From Antennarius striatus (taxonomy: Eukaryota; Chordata; Actinopteri; Lophiiformes; Antennariidae), in the NCBI RefSeq assembly GCF_040054535.1, contig NC_090796.1, positions 4,015,501 through 4,079,500 of the forward strand: a DNA stretch of 64,000 nucleotides. The letters run 5' to 3'. The notes under the pieces are model-generated. The model had not been told where the DNA came from and did no database searches. It saw only the letters and a program-made list of their open reading frames with translations. The stretch's first letter is position 1. Every line of letters starts with the position of its first letter. The position numbers and the translations under genes were made by a program. Below, in pieces: positions 53,137 through 64,000 of the stretch.

Positions 53137-54255
53137 CAAACACACAAACAACTGCTTCATTCAAAAATATACAATATATTTTAATCATCTGTACCAAAAA
53201 CAAAAAGAAATCCACTCAGAAGGAAACACTGGTGTCAGATGAGTCGCGTGTACACAGTATGCTGAGCATGGATTCACCAAAGACCATCACAGTGATCATG
53301 AACACGTTCACACCTGTATCTAACCCTCACATCTCATATCTGTCTGCTTTCCGATGTTTGTTCAATCAGTGCAAGAAAAAAAGTGTGGCATCACTGAATC
53401 TCACACACGCAGGTGTGTGTTTGTGTGAGACAGCCGACACACTGAAATGTCAAAGATTACTACGGATGAAAAAACTTTGGCAGACAAACTTGTCACAAAT
53501 TGATTTGAAACACAGCAAATTAAGTCTGAGTGAGCATGAAAAGTATTAAAGCAAAGGTGTAAAATATGTCATTTGAAGGATTACAGTCAACTGAGTACAT
53601 TTTTATTGATTGTGTTAACATGTTTTCATCTTCCAGTTTATGTAGAAGAATACTAGAGAAAACCTGAGTGCTTGAACAGAGGCCATCTGTTGTACATTTG
53701 AACAAATATTACTATTTTTAAATATTTTCTGTCATTCAACAGTTATTTGATTTTTAATTTTCTCTTTCCTAAAAAACCCTATAAAAAAATCAATGTAATT
53801 CTACACAAGCGCTACCAGCAGACTGTTATGACCCCCACCCTGTGTGGCTGTAGTGATACATGACCATTGTCTGAATGACATTAAATGTCCTTTCGTGCTT
53901 TCATTCAGACGTTTAGTTATTAATCTGCTGTGTCATCCATCCACATATAAAAGGTTTGTCGATCTTCACTGTAAGATGTTTCGCTCTTTCCAGACATTAG
54001 AAGGCAGTAACTCCTGAAAGCTGAGCGGAGTGAGCCAAACTGATAAAACCTGGCCACTCATTGATACCAAAGCCAAGGAGACTGGTTTAAGGTTCACTTC
54101 TGTGTTGTCTCTAAGCGTACGTATCATTGAGTGCATGTGTCTTTGTTCTATGTGGAACAAACAGCCAGACAGGGGTTGCATTAGCAGAGCACGTTTCAAA
54201 ACTTTTCCAATAAGAGTTTCATATTATGGGCCTGTAGTTTATTAGGAGTAACTGC
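53137..54255. other. Tail-to-tail unc13d/unk interval
   Basis: It contains the unc13d 3' UTR on the plus strand, of uncertain length, and sequence past the unk polyadenylation signal. A plus-strand frame runs to 53549 but it is out of frame with the last unc13d exon and is not supported as coding. Confidence 0.45.
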
Positions 54256-54261
54256 TTTATT
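54256..54261 (-). terminator. unk: Candidate polyadenylation signal of unk
   Basis: TTTATT on the plus strand, AATAAA on the minus strand, about 425 nt past the unk stop codon. Confidence 0.45.
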
Positions 54262-54685
54262 ATATAATTCAGACTATTCTCAAGGATAGGTGACACTCTA
54301 TAAATGTTTTAACAGTCGTCTTGTGGTTTAAAATATAACAAAATATGATTTATAACCGTATTTGAATACTTCATAGTAGAGCAACAGAAGAAATTTCTCA
54401 AATCAAGAGCGAGGGTGAAGAATAGTGCTGCTAATCAAGAGCGATAACTTCCTTGGTATTCTGGGCAACACTGCAATTATTAACCCTAGCTTTGTGCTGA
54501 GTAAACTGGCTTTTCATTGGTAAAAGTCTCCTTTAAAATACAAAACCACATCAGTGCTATTGTTGTTACCACATTATAAAATGACTCGGACATGAATCTG
54601 ACTGGTGGTCGAGATCAAACGCTGGCATCCGTGGAATCAGGACTGACTGGTCTGGAATCTGTGGTGGTCTGAGAGGGATGTGAGG

Positions 54686-61536
<6,851 letters not shown>

Positions 61537-62037
61537 TTTACCCGTTTGAAGCCTAACAACAAGAAGCTTGTTTTTAGCTTATTGGCTAGCTATTCTTATT
61601 AGCTTTGAAATCCGCATTCTACAACGATGTGAGCATGCGTAAAGCAGGAGGAAGTAGTAGTAAGGGGGACAAGCAGGAGAAGCGCGGAACTATGGGATAT
61701 GAAGTTCTATTGTAACATAACTGATGATTGAGCAGAATATGGAGATACATCGAATCATTTACTGTCATGTTCTGCATCTACAAATAGTTGATTAGGAGAA
61801 AACTAACAAATGGCGAAGCAAGCTACACTATTATCGTTTGTGTTTTTGTAAACGATACATCGCGGCCATTGGCTGTAAACCATGTCAAGTTTAGACAATC
61901 AGCCAATCAGCGTCTGCAGTCGAAAAATGACGTCACGATAGAGTATTAATACTTGGCCTGACCCGCCTTTCCACATAACGTTCAAGCGGTTACGCAGGAT
62001 AAGAAGCAGGTTTTCTGTTCAGACGAACGTCCTAAAG
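61537..62037 (+). promoter_or_regulatory. Divergent unk/H3.3 promoter region and H3.3 5' UTR exon
   Basis: ATTGG, an inverted CCAAT box, is at 61868-61872, and CCAAT at 61903-61907. A perfect CRE palindrome TGACGTCA is at 61928-61935 and a TATA-like TATTAATA at 61944-61951. This order and spacing fit a plus-strand start near 61970-61980 for H3.3. The first exon would be non-coding and end at 62037 (AAAG before GTAAGT). The unk start codon lies at 61536 on the other strand, so its promoter shares this interval. Confidence 0.7.
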
Positions 62038-63349
<1,312 letters not shown>

Positions 63350-63837
63350 GTACTTATTGGCAGTTGTCATGACAAATTATTTCATACTTAACCATTTGTG
63401 GACATTTTTACTTTTTTGGGATTTTTAAGTTCTTTTTAATTTTGTATTTGACTGGGGCAGTTCAATCATTCCGTAACCCAAGTACATGTAGGGTCGTTGG
63501 AAATGTGTCGTATATGCCTATTGCTACTTGGGTCATTATTACATGTAACAGCCACCATACTCCCAAGATCTTGTGTTAACCATCCTCTTCTCAGAGAAGG
63601 CAATTATGTTTGAAGTCAGACATCTTCCATGGGTTCCAGGGTTTCTTCATATTTAACCCCCCCCTTCCTGAATTTTTCTGGACTCCTTTTTACATGTTTT
63701 TTCAACATAAAATCTTGGCAGCTACATTTAATACTATTTATGAAAATGTTGTCACATGTCTTTCTATTAAAGGTCTTTATGAGTAGAGAATGACCTGTGT
63801 TCTGTTGTTAATTAAAAAGTCAGATGCAGACAGCAAT
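63350..63837 (+). other. H3.3 3' UTR and downstream
   Basis: This unspliced stretch contains the polyadenylation signal ATTAAA at 63766-63771. No histone 3' stem loop is visible, as expected for H3.3. Confidence 0.6.
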
Positions 63838-64000
63838 CCAGTTCATGGTATTTATTTATGCATGGCTGATCCATGATCATACAAACCACTCTGTATGCTT
63901 GAAACCAGTTGCTGTAAAGGGAAAGATGGATTTAATCTCTCAAAAGAAAGTTTGAAGTCAACGTAAGAACTACTTTCTCACCGATTCGACACACAATCTC
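63838..64000 (-). other. Possible 3' end of another minus-strand gene
   Basis: On the minus strand, 63982-64000 ends at a donor-like GTGAGAAAG. An acceptor-like TTTACAG precedes 63911, and AATAAA lies at 63851-63856. A terminal coding exon plus 3' UTR is therefore possible. I do not recognise the short frames that result, and too little sequence is present to name a gene. Confidence 0.3.

Noticed and set aside
63838-64000. Naming the right-edge gene as galk1 from mammalian neighbourhood
   Set aside because: The short translated ends do not resemble the galactokinase C-terminus I know, and the strand is not the expected one, so no name is given.

Overview
The window is vertebrate, and specifically teleost, nuclear DNA. 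It holds six intron-rich genes with canonical GT-AG junctions, long (GT)n microsatellites, and fish-type transposons: an RTE LINE, tRNA-derived SINEs, Ty3/Gypsy LTR elements, hAT, pogo/Tigger, Tc1-like and Harbinger-like elements. The gene set (mrpl38, trim65, wbp2, unc13d, unk, H3.3) is the same neighbourhood as the human 17q25 block MRPL38-TRIM65-WBP2-UNC13D-UNK-H3-3B. The individual gene calls therefore support each other. Species cannot be told from the sequence alone.

Layout. Positions 1-2475 hold a broken RTE LINE, itself interrupted by a SINE that is interrupted by a Tc1-like fragment. mrpl38 (minus, 9 exons, 3287-6727) encodes a mitochondrial large-subunit protein. trim65 (plus, 7 exons, 7660-16706) encodes a RING/B-box/coiled-coil/PRY-SPRY E3 ligase, and its introns hold a U6-SINE chimera and a two-copy composite repeat. 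wbp2 (minus, 8 exons, 19186-23387) encodes a GRAM/PPxY adaptor. unc13d (plus, 34 exons, 25471-53136) encodes Munc13-4, the granule-priming factor. Its 11.2-kb intron 2 is a multi-layer transposon nest, and introns 21, 28 and 33 hold hAT, Tc1-like and LINE pieces. unk (minus, 15 exons, 54686-61536) encodes the Unkempt CCCH zinc-finger RNA-binding protein. H3.3 (plus, 62783-63349, with a 5' UTR intron) is divergent from unk across a CCAAT/CRE promoter region. The last ~160 bp may be the 3' end of another minus-strand gene.

I reconstructed every gene exon by exon. Phases are continuous, giving about 383 aa (mrpl38), 517 aa (trim65), 263 aa (wbp2), 1112 aa (unc13d), 818 aa (unk) and 136 aa (H3.3). 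These are close to the sizes I recall for the human proteins. The genes do not form one pathway; they are an old syntenic block of housekeeping and regulatory genes.

I found no wholly new biological system. The most interesting items are: a transposon stack whose insertion order can be read from empty sites in sister copies; a U6 snRNA-SINE chimera; a GT microsatellite with identical flanks duplicated in two unc13d introns; microsatellites pressed against splice acceptors in unc13d and unk; a lost calcium-ligand aspartate in the unc13d C2B domain; and a young Gypsy element with a single nonsense codon.
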